Under the pieces are notes generated by a model, which had not been told where the DNA came from, ran no database searches, and worked only from the letters and a program-made list of their open reading frames with translations. 64,000 bases of DNA from Achromobacter sp. B7 (GTDB lineage Bacteria; Pseudomonadota; Gammaproteobacteria; Burkholderiales; Burkholderiaceae_B), in assembly GCF_003600685.1 (NCBI RefSeq), contig NZ_CP032084.1, forward strand, positions 5,456,001-5,520,000, given 5' to 3'. The position numbers were made by a program, and so were the translations under genes. The stretch's first letter is position 1; the number at the start of each line of letters is the position of its first letter. Positions 1 through 7,300 of this stretch are shown here, one piece after another.

Positions 1-1583
1 CGACGGAGCTGATTATCAGCATCAGCGAACTGCGGGGCGCCTTTACGGTCACCGCGCGAACCCGGCAAGGCAAGATAATTGGCGTCCTGCAAGGCGCCGC
101 CGAGAAAACCGAAAGTTCGTACGAGCTATACAACACGGCGGTCAAGCAGTATCCAGGCTGCCCCAGCGCGGGGTTTGAAATGCTGCGCTTTGGTCGTGTG
201 CTGGGTCCTGATGCGCCGGCACAAAGCGATTTGTATCACGGCCGACTGCCCCACATCCGCAGAGTCCGGCTGTCTGACGACAGCATCTTCTTCGTTGACC
301 TGAATGCACCCGACGTCCAGGTATACAGCGATGCAGATTTTCCGCATTGGCAAGGTTGGACGTTTATTGACGACGATCTGGACGGCAATAGCCGATGCGA
401 CTCGGGCACGCTGCTGAACCTGATAGAACCGTTGAAACCCACTGCGCATCCAGCGCCGACGCTGAGGGGAGTCTTGGGAGACACGCTTCACAAAATGGCC
501 ACTGGCGTACACGCCTTGATGCAATACCAAGACCGCCTGGCACGCGCCACCGCCAAGATCCGCACCGCGCAAGTATCCAAGGCATTGCGCCGCTGTGTGG
601 TGAAGATCCCCACGGAATGGTCACGGGATGATTTTGACAAACGATGGGGTTGGCTGAAGGTGGACGATCCCGACCAACGCCCGGCGAATGTGCTGAGGAC
701 GAGTGTATGCCTTAGTGATGAGGCCTATGGCCGGCTGAAGCGGCATCACGAGGCGTTGGCGTTCTGGGAAGACGCGCAGGCGCGAGGACTGGCACTGGAT
801 AAGGTGCATTACCACTTTCATCCGTTGCAGTTTATTGAGGAGTTCAGGAAGTGTGGGTGGCTCTCCAAAGGTGACCTGCGGCGAATCTATCCAGACGCCT
901 TGTACAACAAAAAAGAAACCCCCGATCCGGAGATGCTCAGGGAAAAATATCGTGCCTCTGTAAATAAGGCAATGCGAAAGTACTTCATCGTCACGCCAAC
1001 ACAGATGGCTCACTTCCTCGGCCAGGCAGCAGTAGAGTCCTATAGCTTCGCGCGAATGATGGAAGCGTCATCCACCCATTTCACAGCCAGCCTGCAACCA
1101 GAGCGAGGAGGCTACTACAACAACCCGCAAGACGAGCACTTCAACTATCTGGATAACAAGCTGGGAAACGTAGACAGCGGAGATGGACGAAAATATCGCG
1201 GCCGCGGAATAAAGCACCTGACCGGTAGAGAGAACTACGCCAAATACTGGGTTTACAGGGGATGGCTTGAAGGTTCGTCGTTCAATCGAGCGTGGTGGAC
1301 ATCTTCGCAAAAGAAGCGTCCAACAATTGAAAGGCCTCATGCCCTGAGTGAGGATGCATATAACTGCGCCGACGCAGGTGGCTGGTATTGGACGGCGGGG
1401 GCAGCGTCCAACCGATTCCTCACCATAAACTCGAAAATAGTCGAGCTTGACGTATCGGATAGCGCCATATTCGCAGTCTCGGCCGCGATAAACGGAATCG
1501 GCGCGTCGGGAGAGCCCAACGGTCTACCGGAACGCACCGCCCAGACCAGGAGGATATCGAAAATAATTTTGGACACCCCATGA
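1..1583 (+). CDS. GH19 chitinase/lysozyme-like hydrolase, 5'-truncated by the window edge
   Basis: The frame is open from the window edge (first whole codon at base 3) to a TGA at 1581-1583, so 526 residues are visible and the true start lies outside; the in-frame ATG at 180 has coding sequence above it. The last ~200 residues read as a family 19 glycoside hydrolase/lysozyme fold: GQAAVES near visible residue 340 places a Glu at the catalytic position, followed by YRGRGIKHLTGRENY and a C-terminal NGLPER. The first ~320 residues are not recognised. GH19 domains on long N-terminal regions occur in phage lysins and in peptidoglycan hydrolases exported by type VI secretion. The next gene starts inside this one (ATGA overlap) and encodes an exported protein, which fits an effector-immunity pair; that role is inference. 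Confidence 0.75.
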   Translation, partial: TELIISISELRGAFTVTARTRQGKIIGVLQGAAEKTESSYELYNTAVKQYPGCPSAGFEMLRFGRVLGPDAPAQSDLYHGRLPHIRRVRLSDDSIFFVDLNAPDVQVYSDADFPHWQGWTFIDDDLDGNSRCDSGTLLNLIEPLKPTAHPAPTLRGVLGDTLHKMATGVHALMQYQDRLARATAKIRTAQVSKALRRCVVKIPTEWSRDDFDKRWGWLKVDDPDQRPANVLRTSVCLSDEAYGRLKRHHEALAFWEDAQARGLALDKVHYHFHPLQFIEEFRKCGWLSKGDLRRIYPDALYNKKETPDPEMLREKYRASVNKAMRKYFIVTPTQMAHFLGQAAVESYSFARMMEASSTHFTASLQPERGGYYNNPQDEHFNYLDNKLGNVDSGDGRKYRGRGIKHLTGRENYAKYWVYRGWLEGSSFNRAWWTSSQKKRPTIERPHALSEDAYNCADAGGWYWTAGAASNRFLTINSKIVELDVSDSAIFAVSAAINGIGASGEPNGLPERTAQTRRISKIILDTP

Positions 1584-2188
1584 ACACCATACGGTATGCC
1601 TTGGGCTCCATTGCAGCCTCGTTGTTATTCTCGGGCATGGCTGCGGCGGACTCTATATCCTTCCACGATGGATTAGAAGTCCTGGTACCCGCCCACAGCG
1701 CAGACACCCACTCCGTCAATGGTGGCACATGTATTGATGCGTCCAGACACTCGTTCGCGTTGAGAATCTGCCTGTACAGAAGATCTTTCGAGGACATGGC
1801 GGCTTCCAACATGTTCTTTGAATATCGATCTTTAAGCGATGATGAAAAAGAGCTAGCAGGCCCTTTACCCGAAGATTCGTACGTCGTCAGCGCGGGAAAC
1901 TGGCTACATCCAACGTCAAAAAAGGTCAGCACACACTTTCAGTACTACGAGGCAGTGGGCGTCTTATGTAATCTGGGAGCCAGCTTGCCAGAGCCTACCT
2001 ATCGAGACTGCTACTTTGCAGGGATGAAGCCCCTTCTGAACTTGGCCACCCCGTTGAGCATTTTCGTCTCGTCCGGCTACCCCGTGACCGAGTCCAAGAA
2101 ACTTCAGACCCAGAAAATAAGAGAAGCGATTAACTCCATCCAGATACTTAAGCCATCTGCACTCATTAATTCACAACAGGAAAAATAA
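1580..2188 (+). CDS. Exported hypothetical protein, candidate periplasmic immunity protein
   Basis: A 202-residue protein whose ATG overlaps the stop codon of the GH19 gene (ATGA), so the two are translationally coupled. The N-terminus MNTIRYALGSIAASLLFSG followed by AAAD looks like a Sec signal peptide of about 23 residues, which would place it in the periplasm where a peptidoglycan hydrolase acts. At least four Cys remain in the mature part (GGTCID, RICLY, GVLCNL, YRDCYF), suggesting disulfides. No family is recognised. Codon use is visibly less G/C-biased than in the following genes (many TCT, ACA, AAA and ATA codons), as in the end of the upstream gene, which suggests horizontal origin. 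An immunity role rests only on coupling, export and size. Confidence 0.7.
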   Translation: MNTIRYALGSIAASLLFSGMAAADSISFHDGLEVLVPAHSADTHSVNGGTCIDASRHSFALRICLYRRSFEDMAASNMFFEYRSLSDDEKELAGPLPEDSYVVSAGNWLHPTSKKVSTHFQYYEAVGVLCNLGASLPEPTYRDCYFAGMKPLLNLATPLSIFVSSGYPVTESKKLQTQKIREAINSIQILKPSALINSQQEK

Positions 2189-2366
2189 CAGGACTGCGGG
2201 AAACCGCGCCCACACGTCTTGCGTCCTTGAATCCGGCGTTGTCTGCACCCCGCCCCCCCGCCGCAATCCCCCCCCACCGCTGGATAACCACCATTTACAA
2301 GCCGATTCGTCTCTGTGCATGCTGCCGTGTTGATCCGGCACAGATCGGGCGCAACATGGAGACGAC

Positions 2367-4265
2367 ATGCCTAGTCAGGAATCCCCGCATACCGCCCACA
2401 TTCGCGAGATCGAACAGGTGGGCCAAGGCCGGCCTACGCAGCGCGATGCGCATGTGGTGCGTAGTTGGCTGCGCTGCCTGGATCAGTACCAGCTCGACCC
2501 GGCGCAGGCTTGTGAAGCCTATATCGTGCCGGATGGCCGGTTGCGAGAACATCGGCAGCAATCCGAAGCGCTGATCCGCATTGCACGCAGCGGGCTGGAC
2601 CATTTGTTCCGGCAAGTGGCGGGGCAAAACTATGTGTTGTTGCTGGCCGACCGGCAAGGCGTCACCGTGGAATTCCTGGGAGACCCCGCGCAGACATCCA
2701 AGCTGCGCAAGGCGGGTCTGTACCTGGGATCGGAATGGTCCGAGCCGCGTGCCGGCACCTGCGCGGTGGGCGCCTGCCTGGAGACGGGCGAGGCGCTGAC
2801 CATTCACCAGACCGACCACTTCGACAATACGCACACGCCGCTGTCCTGCACCGCCGCGCCAATCTATAACGCCGACGGGGAACTGGCCGCCGTGCTGGAC
2901 ATATCCCTGCTCAGTTCGCCCAGCCTGAAGACCAGCCAGAACCTCGCGCTGCATCTGGTCAACAGCACGACGCGCCGCATTGAACTGGCTAACCTGATGG
3001 CGCGCACGCGCAATGAATGGGTGCTGCGCTTTGCGCGGTCGCCCGAGTTCTTGGATGTAGACCCGGAAGCGGCCATCTCGCTGGACGGCGCGGGCCGCAT
3101 CCTGGGCATGACGCATTCGGGCGCCAAGCTGCTGGCGCGGGCGGCCGGGCTGGACTGGCGCCAACCGGCCGGCCTGATCGGACTACCTGTCACGCGTTTT
3201 TTCGACGTGCAGTTGGACGACCTGCCGCGGTACACGCGCGGCCATGCGCCGCAAGACCGCCTGATCGTCGCGCGCGACGGCAACGCCCTGTTCGCCCACG
3301 CCATCGAACCGAACCGCAGCACGCGCGGCGCCACCGTGGCCGTGCGCGGCACGCCATCCGCACTGCGCGGGCTGGACGGCGGCGATGCCAGGATGGCGGC
3401 GTTGCAGAGCCGCGCCGCCAAGCTTGCAAGGCAAGGCCTGCCTATCCTGCTGCAAGGGGAAACGGGGGTGGGCAAGGAATATCTGGCGCGCGCGATTCAC
3501 GAAGACAGCCGGCGGCCGGGCCGCTTCGTGGCGGTGAACTGCGCGGCCATTCCTGAATCCTTGATTGAAAGCGAGCTGTTCGGCTACCTGCCGGGCGCTT
3601 ACACCGGCGCGGCGCCCAAGGGTCGCAAAGGGCTGATCGAAGAGGCGGATGGCGGCACGCTGTTTCTGGACGAAATCGGCGATATGCCGCTGGCGCTGCA
3701 AAGCCGGCTGCTGCGCGTGCTGGCGGAGTCCGAAGTCACGCCCATCGGCGCCAATGCGCCCCGTGCGCTGCGTCTGGCGTTGGTGTCGGCTTCGCACCGC
3801 GACCTGGGCGCGCTGGTGCGCGAGGGGCGTTTTCGTGAAGATCTTTACTACCGTATCAACGCCGCCACGCTGACGGTGCCGGCGCTGCGCGAACGCCAGG
3901 ATCTGGACTGGCTGATCGCGCGCATGCTGGCGCGTCACCAGGATGAGTCGGGTGCGCCCGTCCTGTCGCCTGGCGCCTTGCTGGCGTTGAAGGCGCACAC
4001 GTGGCCCGGCAATATTCGCGAACTGGCCAATGTGATCGCCGTGGCCGCCGCGCTGTGCGAACACGGCGTCATCGAGCCGGGCGACCTGCCCGACGCACTG
4101 GCCCCGGGCGGCGTGGCGGTGACGGCCGAGGAAGCGGCACTGCGGTCCACGCTGGCCAGTTGCGCGGGCAATGTGTCGGAAGCCGCGCGGCGGCTGGGCC
4201 TGGACCGTTCCACCGTGCACCGCCAGATGCGGCGCTACGGGCTGGGCGCTCGCGGGCGGCGCTAG
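2367..4265 (+). CDS. Sigma-54-dependent activator, AcoR-like (GAF-AAA+-Fis)
   Basis: A 632-residue enhancer-binding protein. The N-terminal ~320 residues resemble the AcoR sensory region with a GAF-type domain. The AAA+ domain has Walker A GETGVGKE near residue 365, ESELFGYLPGAYTGA with the sigma-54 contact loop at 410-415, and Walker B TLFLDEIGD near 432. The C-terminus (GNVSEAARRLGLDRSTVHRQ) is a Fis-type helix-turn-helix. The loop reads GAYTGA, not the usual GAFTGA; the Tyr variant is known in some activators. The start at 2367 has GGAGA just upstream. It is followed by a monooxygenase gene with a -24/-12 promoter at 4508-4523, the most likely target. AcoR relatives respond to small carbonyl or alcohol effectors; the effector here is unknown. 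Confidence 0.9.
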   Translation: MPSQESPHTAHIREIEQVGQGRPTQRDAHVVRSWLRCLDQYQLDPAQACEAYIVPDGRLREHRQQSEALIRIARSGLDHLFRQVAGQNYVLLLADRQGVTVEFLGDPAQTSKLRKAGLYLGSEWSEPRAGTCAVGACLETGEALTIHQTDHFDNTHTPLSCTAAPIYNADGELAAVLDISLLSSPSLKTSQNLALHLVNSTTRRIELANLMARTRNEWVLRFARSPEFLDVDPEAAISLDGAGRILGMTHSGAKLLARAAGLDWRQPAGLIGLPVTRFFDVQLDDLPRYTRGHAPQDRLIVARDGNALFAHAIEPNRSTRGATVAVRGTPSALRGLDGGDARMAALQSRAAKLARQGLPILLQGETGVGKEYLARAIHEDSRRPGRFVAVNCAAIPESLIESELFGYLPGAYTGAAPKGRKGLIEEADGGTLFLDEIGDMPLALQSRLLRVLAESEVTPIGANAPRALRLALVSASHRDLGALVREGRFREDLYYRINAATLTVPALRERQDLDWLIARMLARHQDESGAPVLSPGALLALKAHTWPGNIRELANVIAVAAALCEHGVIEPGDLPDALAPGGVAVTAEEAALRSTLASCAGNVSEAARRLGLDRSTVHRQMRRYGLGARGRR

Positions 4266-4405
4266 GGCTTTCTGCACTGCGGTTCCTGGCGCGACTTTCC
4301 TCGATCAGGCCGTAACTTGCCGCGCCGCCGCCAGTTAGCGCGCCTGGCCGCAACTTGCCGCGCCTCGCCCGACTTGCCCCCTGCCCGCGACCCAGCCCCC
4401 CACGG

Positions 4406-4434
4406 CGCCACACCCCCGCGCCACAGGTGTGGCG
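4406..4434 (+). promoter_or_regulatory. Candidate upstream activator sites (CGCCACA repeats)
   Basis: CGCCACA (4419-4425) and TGTGGCG (4428-4434) form an inverted repeat with a 2-bp spacer. A further CGCCACA lies at 4406-4412 on the same face, and another half-site-like CGCGCCAC follows at 4437. They sit about 80-100 bp before the -24 element, the usual distance for sigma-54 enhancers. Binding by the AcoR-like protein is inferred. Confidence 0.5.
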
Positions 4435-4507
4435 TCGCGCCACGGTGGGTCGGCAGCGTATCCGCCCGTTCCCCCCGTGCCACGGGCGCGCGGCGTTGTC
4501 GGCGAGC

Positions 4508-4523
4508 TGGCACAGCATTTGCA
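4508..4523 (+). promoter_or_regulatory. Sigma-54 (-24/-12) promoter
   Basis: TGGCAC (4508-4513), five bases, then TTGCA (4519-4523) matches the consensus TGGCAC-N5-TTGCA with GG and GC 12 bp apart. It lies about 100 bp before the monooxygenase ATG and behind a sigma-54 activator gene, so the position supports the match. Confidence 0.85.
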
Positions 4524-4624
4524 TGGAAGGGGTTGGGCAGCCACCGGCCGGTACAGGCCGGGGCCGCTCGCGGGCGTACGCGTCCGCCCCCCAACCACGC
4601 CCGCCATGGGCAAGGAGACAAGCT

Positions 4625-6427
4625 ATGCAGACCGCCCCCGCCGACGCCGCTTTGGACGCCGTGCTTGCCCGTCTGAACACCGCGCTGGGAAACAAGGACA
4701 TGGCCGCCATCGCCGACCTGTTCCAGGAAGAATGCTATTGGCGCGACCTGGTGCTGTTCAGCTGGAACCTGCGCACGTTCGAAGGCCATGCGCAGATCCG
4801 CGACATGCTCACGCAACAACTGTCGCAAGTCGAACCGGTGCGCTTTACGCGCGACGATCGTGAAGCGACAAGCGACGACGACGGCCTCTTGCAGGGCTGG
4901 CTGCACATCGATACGAACCTGGCGCGCGGCTACGGCCACATCCGCGTGAAGGACGGCAAGATCTCGACGCTGCTGACCACCATGTCCGAGCTCAAGGGCC
5001 ACGAGGAACCCAGCGGCACGCGCCGCCCCCTGGGCGCCGAACACGGCAGCCGCCGCGAACGCCAGACCTGGCTGGAAAAGCGCGAGCAGGAAGCCGCGGA
5101 ACTCGGCTACAAGACGCAGCCCTACGTGCTGATCATCGGCGGCGGGCAAGGCGGCATTGCGCTGGGCGCGCGGCTGCGTCAACTGAACGTGCCCACCATC
5201 ATCATCGAAAAGAACGAGCGCGCGGGCGACAGCTGGAGAAAGCGGTACAAGTCGCTGTGCCTGCACGACCCGGTCTGGTACGACCACCTGCCCTACATCC
5301 CCTTTCCGGAAAACTGGCCCGTGTTCGCGCCCAAGGACAAGGTGGGCGACTGGCTGGAGATGTACACGAAGGTGATGGAGCTTAACTACTGGACGTCCAG
5401 CGTCTGCGAATCGGCGCGCTATGACGAGGCGAAGAAAGAATGGGAAGTCACCGTGCTGCGCGACGGCAAGCCCGTCGTGCTGCGGCCCAAGCAGCTGGTG
5501 CTGGCCACCGGCATGTCGGGCAAGCCGAACGTGCCGCGCTTTCCCGGGCAGGACGAGTTCCAGGGCGAACAGCAGCATTCTTCGCAACATCCCGGGCCGG
5601 ACGCCTATCGCGGCAAGAATGTGGTGGTGATCGGCGCCAACAATTCGGCGCACGACATCTGCGCGGCGCTGTGGGAAGGCGGCGCCAACGTGACGATGGT
5701 GCAGCGCTCGTCCACGCACATCGTGCGGTCGGACACCTTGATGGACATCGGGCTGGGCGGGCTGTATTCCGAAAAAGCGCTGGCCAGCGGCATGACCACG
5801 CGCAAGGCCGACCTGACGTTTGCGTCGCTGCCCTACAAGATCATGGCGCAGTTCCAGATCCCGCTTTACAACCAGATGCGCGAACGCGATGCCGAGTTCT
5901 ACAGCAAGCTGGAGAAGGCCGGCTTCATGCTGGACTGGGGTGACGACGGCTCGGGCCTCTTCATGAAATACCTGCGGCGCGGCTCGGGTTATTACATCGA
6001 CGTGGGCGCTTGCGACCTGATCATCGACGGCAGCGTGAAGCTGCAATCCAATACCGACGTCAGCCACCTGGCGCGCGATGCCGTCGTGTTGAACAACGGC
6101 GTGACCTTGCCCGCGGACCTGGTTGTGTATGCCACCGGCTACGGCTCGATGAACGGCTGGGCCGCCGACCTGATCAGCCCGGAAGTTGCCGACAAGGTAG
6201 GCAAGTGCTGGGGCCTGGGATCGGACACCACCAAGGACCCCGGCCCGTGGGAAGGCGAACAGCGCAACATGTGGAAGCCGACTCAGCAGGAAGGGCTGTG
6301 GTTCCATGGCGGCAACCTGCATCAGTCGCGGCACTATTCGCAGTATCTGTCGCTGCAATTGAAGGCGCGCCACGTGGGCTTGCCGGTGCGGGTGTACGGC
6401 ATGCAGGCGGTGCACCACAAGCGCTAG
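4625..6427 (+). CDS. Flavin-containing monooxygenase with N-terminal NTF2-like domain
   Basis: A 600-residue protein starting at 4625 behind AAGGAG. Residues 1 to ~125 have the layout of a SnoaL/NTF2-like alpha+beta domain. The rest is a class B flavoprotein monooxygenase: FAD-binding IIGGGQGG near residue 170, the FMO fingerprint FQGEQQHSSQH near 315, NADPH-binding VIGANNSAH near 335, and ATGYGSMNG near 500. Such enzymes insert oxygen at ketones, sulfur or nitrogen using NADPH and FAD. The gene follows an AcoR-like activator and has its own sigma-54 promoter, so it is probably induced by a specific small molecule. Substrate is unknown; a Baeyer-Villiger ketone or an N-oxygenation reaction is possible. 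Confidence 0.88.
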   Translation: MQTAPADAALDAVLARLNTALGNKDMAAIADLFQEECYWRDLVLFSWNLRTFEGHAQIRDMLTQQLSQVEPVRFTRDDREATSDDDGLLQGWLHIDTNLARGYGHIRVKDGKISTLLTTMSELKGHEEPSGTRRPLGAEHGSRRERQTWLEKREQEAAELGYKTQPYVLIIGGGQGGIALGARLRQLNVPTIIIEKNERAGDSWRKRYKSLCLHDPVWYDHLPYIPFPENWPVFAPKDKVGDWLEMYTKVMELNYWTSSVCESARYDEAKKEWEVTVLRDGKPVVLRPKQLVLATGMSGKPNVPRFPGQDEFQGEQQHSSQHPGPDAYRGKNVVVIGANNSAHDICAALWEGGANVTMVQRSSTHIVRSDTLMDIGLGGLYSEKALASGMTTRKADLTFASLPYKIMAQFQIPLYNQMRERDAEFYSKLEKAGFMLDWGDDGSGLFMKYLRRGSGYYIDVGACDLIIDGSVKLQSNTDVSHLARDAVVLNNGVTLPADLVVYATGYGSMNGWAADLISPEVADKVGKCWGLGSDTTKDPGPWEGEQRNMWKPTQQEGLWFHGGNLHQSRHYSQYLSLQLKARHVGLPVRVYGMQAVHHKR

Positions 6428-6513
6428 CCTGGCGTCGATGTGCCTGTCGCAGGCGGCCCCCGGCCGCTTGCACCCGCTTTACCCCAGCTTGCGCCCCGCC
6501 CCACCGCGGGGTA

Positions 6514-6590
6514 AATTGTTGACAATTCAGCGTCCACACAACGCTTTATCCCGATATTCACCCCGCAATTCGGACATATTGTTGACACTA
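6514..6590 (+). promoter_or_regulatory. Candidate operator pair of the GntR regulator
   Basis: AATTGTTGACAATT at 6514-6527 has perfect 6-bp arms around TG. A second, related site ATTGTTGACACTA at 6578-6590 runs into the ATG of the GntR gene. FCD-type GntR proteins bind short palindromes of this size. The first copy contains a TTGACA that could be a -35 element. No good Shine-Dalgarno precedes the start codon. Autoregulation is inferred. Confidence 0.6.
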
Positions 6591-7300
6591 TGAGCAAAGT
6601 GCTGACGCTGCCAGGCGCGGCGCCCGGGGACGGCGAGACGCTGTCGGATCACATCTTCAAGAAGATCCAGGCGGCCATCGTCAAGGGCGAGATCGCCCCG
6701 GGCAGCAAGATTTCCGAACCCGAACTTGCGCGTATCCATGGCGTCAGCCGTGGGCCGCTGCGTGAAGCGCTGCATCGCCTGGAAGGCCAGAAGCTGCTGG
6801 TGCGCGTGCCGCATGCGGGCGCGCGGGTGGTCTCCTTGTCGCAGCAGGAATTGTCCGAGCTTTATGAGATTCGTGAATCGCTGGAAGGCACCGCATGCCG
6901 GCTGGCCGCCGAGCGCATGCCGCCGTCTGAAATCGCCGAGCTGCGCGAGGTACTGCACGCCCACGAACGCGATGCCGCTTTTCAAGCCGGCGTGGGTTAC
7001 TACCAGCAGGAAGGCGATTACGATTTCCACTACCGCATCGTCAAGGGCAGCGGCAACCAGATGCTGTTTCGCATGCTGTGCGACGAGCTCTACCAACTGG
7101 CGCGCATGTACCGCATCCAGTATTCGACCACGCCGAACCGCCCCCGGCAGGCCTATGCCGAACACCACCGCATTCTTGACGCCATCGCAGACCGCGACGG
7201 CGAGCTGGCTGAAATCCTGATGCGCCGCCATATCCGCGCGTCACGTATCAACATCGAACAACAGATCGCGCAAAGCACGCTGACGCGCACGGAGGCATGA
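6590..7300 (+). CDS. GntR/FCD family regulator of the methylcitrate genes
   Basis: A 236-residue FadR-type regulator: winged helix near residues 20-85 with SEPELARIHGVSRGPLREAL as the recognition region, then an all-helical FCD ligand domain (LYEIRESLEG; later HHRILDAIADRD and RRHIRAS carrying metal-type His residues). Its last bases overlap the acnD start (ATGA), so it is the first gene of a gntR-acnD-prpF operon and probably senses a propionate-pathway intermediate such as 2-methylcitrate. Related palindromes occur upstream of and at its start codon. Confidence 0.88.
   Translation: MSKVLTLPGAAPGDGETLSDHIFKKIQAAIVKGEIAPGSKISEPELARIHGVSRGPLREALHRLEGQKLLVRVPHAGARVVSLSQQELSELYEIRESLEGTACRLAAERMPPSEIAELREVLHAHERDAAFQAGVGYYQQEGDYDFHYRIVKGSGNQMLFRMLCDELYQLARMYRIQYSTTPNRPRQAYAEHHRILDAIADRDGELAEILMRRHIRASRINIEQQIAQSTLTRTEA

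Larger units (their letters stand above)
4266..4624 (+). other. Intergenic region between the AcoR-like gene and the monooxygenase gene
   Basis: This 359-base gap holds no convincing gene. It contains two copies of AACTTGCCGCGCC (4314-4326 and 4352-4364), the CGCCACA/TGTGGCG repeats at 4406-4434, the sigma-54 promoter at 4508-4523, and a ribosome binding site (AAGGAG near 4611) before the ATG at 4625. An upstream in-frame ATG at 4355 would add 90 Arg/Pro-rich residues upstream of the promoter and is rejected. Confidence 0.7.

Noticed and set aside
2230..2280. C-homopolymer tracts upstream of the AcoR-like gene as a phase-variation site
   Set aside because: The runs of 7-8 C are outside the coding frame and far from any recognisable promoter spacing; no support.
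4262..6418. A 718-codon open frame on the minus strand opposite the monooxygenase gene
   Set aside because: It is an antisense shadow of a G/C-rich gene: its composition is Arg/His/Ala/Val-rich, it has no recognisable motif, and the opposite strand carries full FMO motifs.
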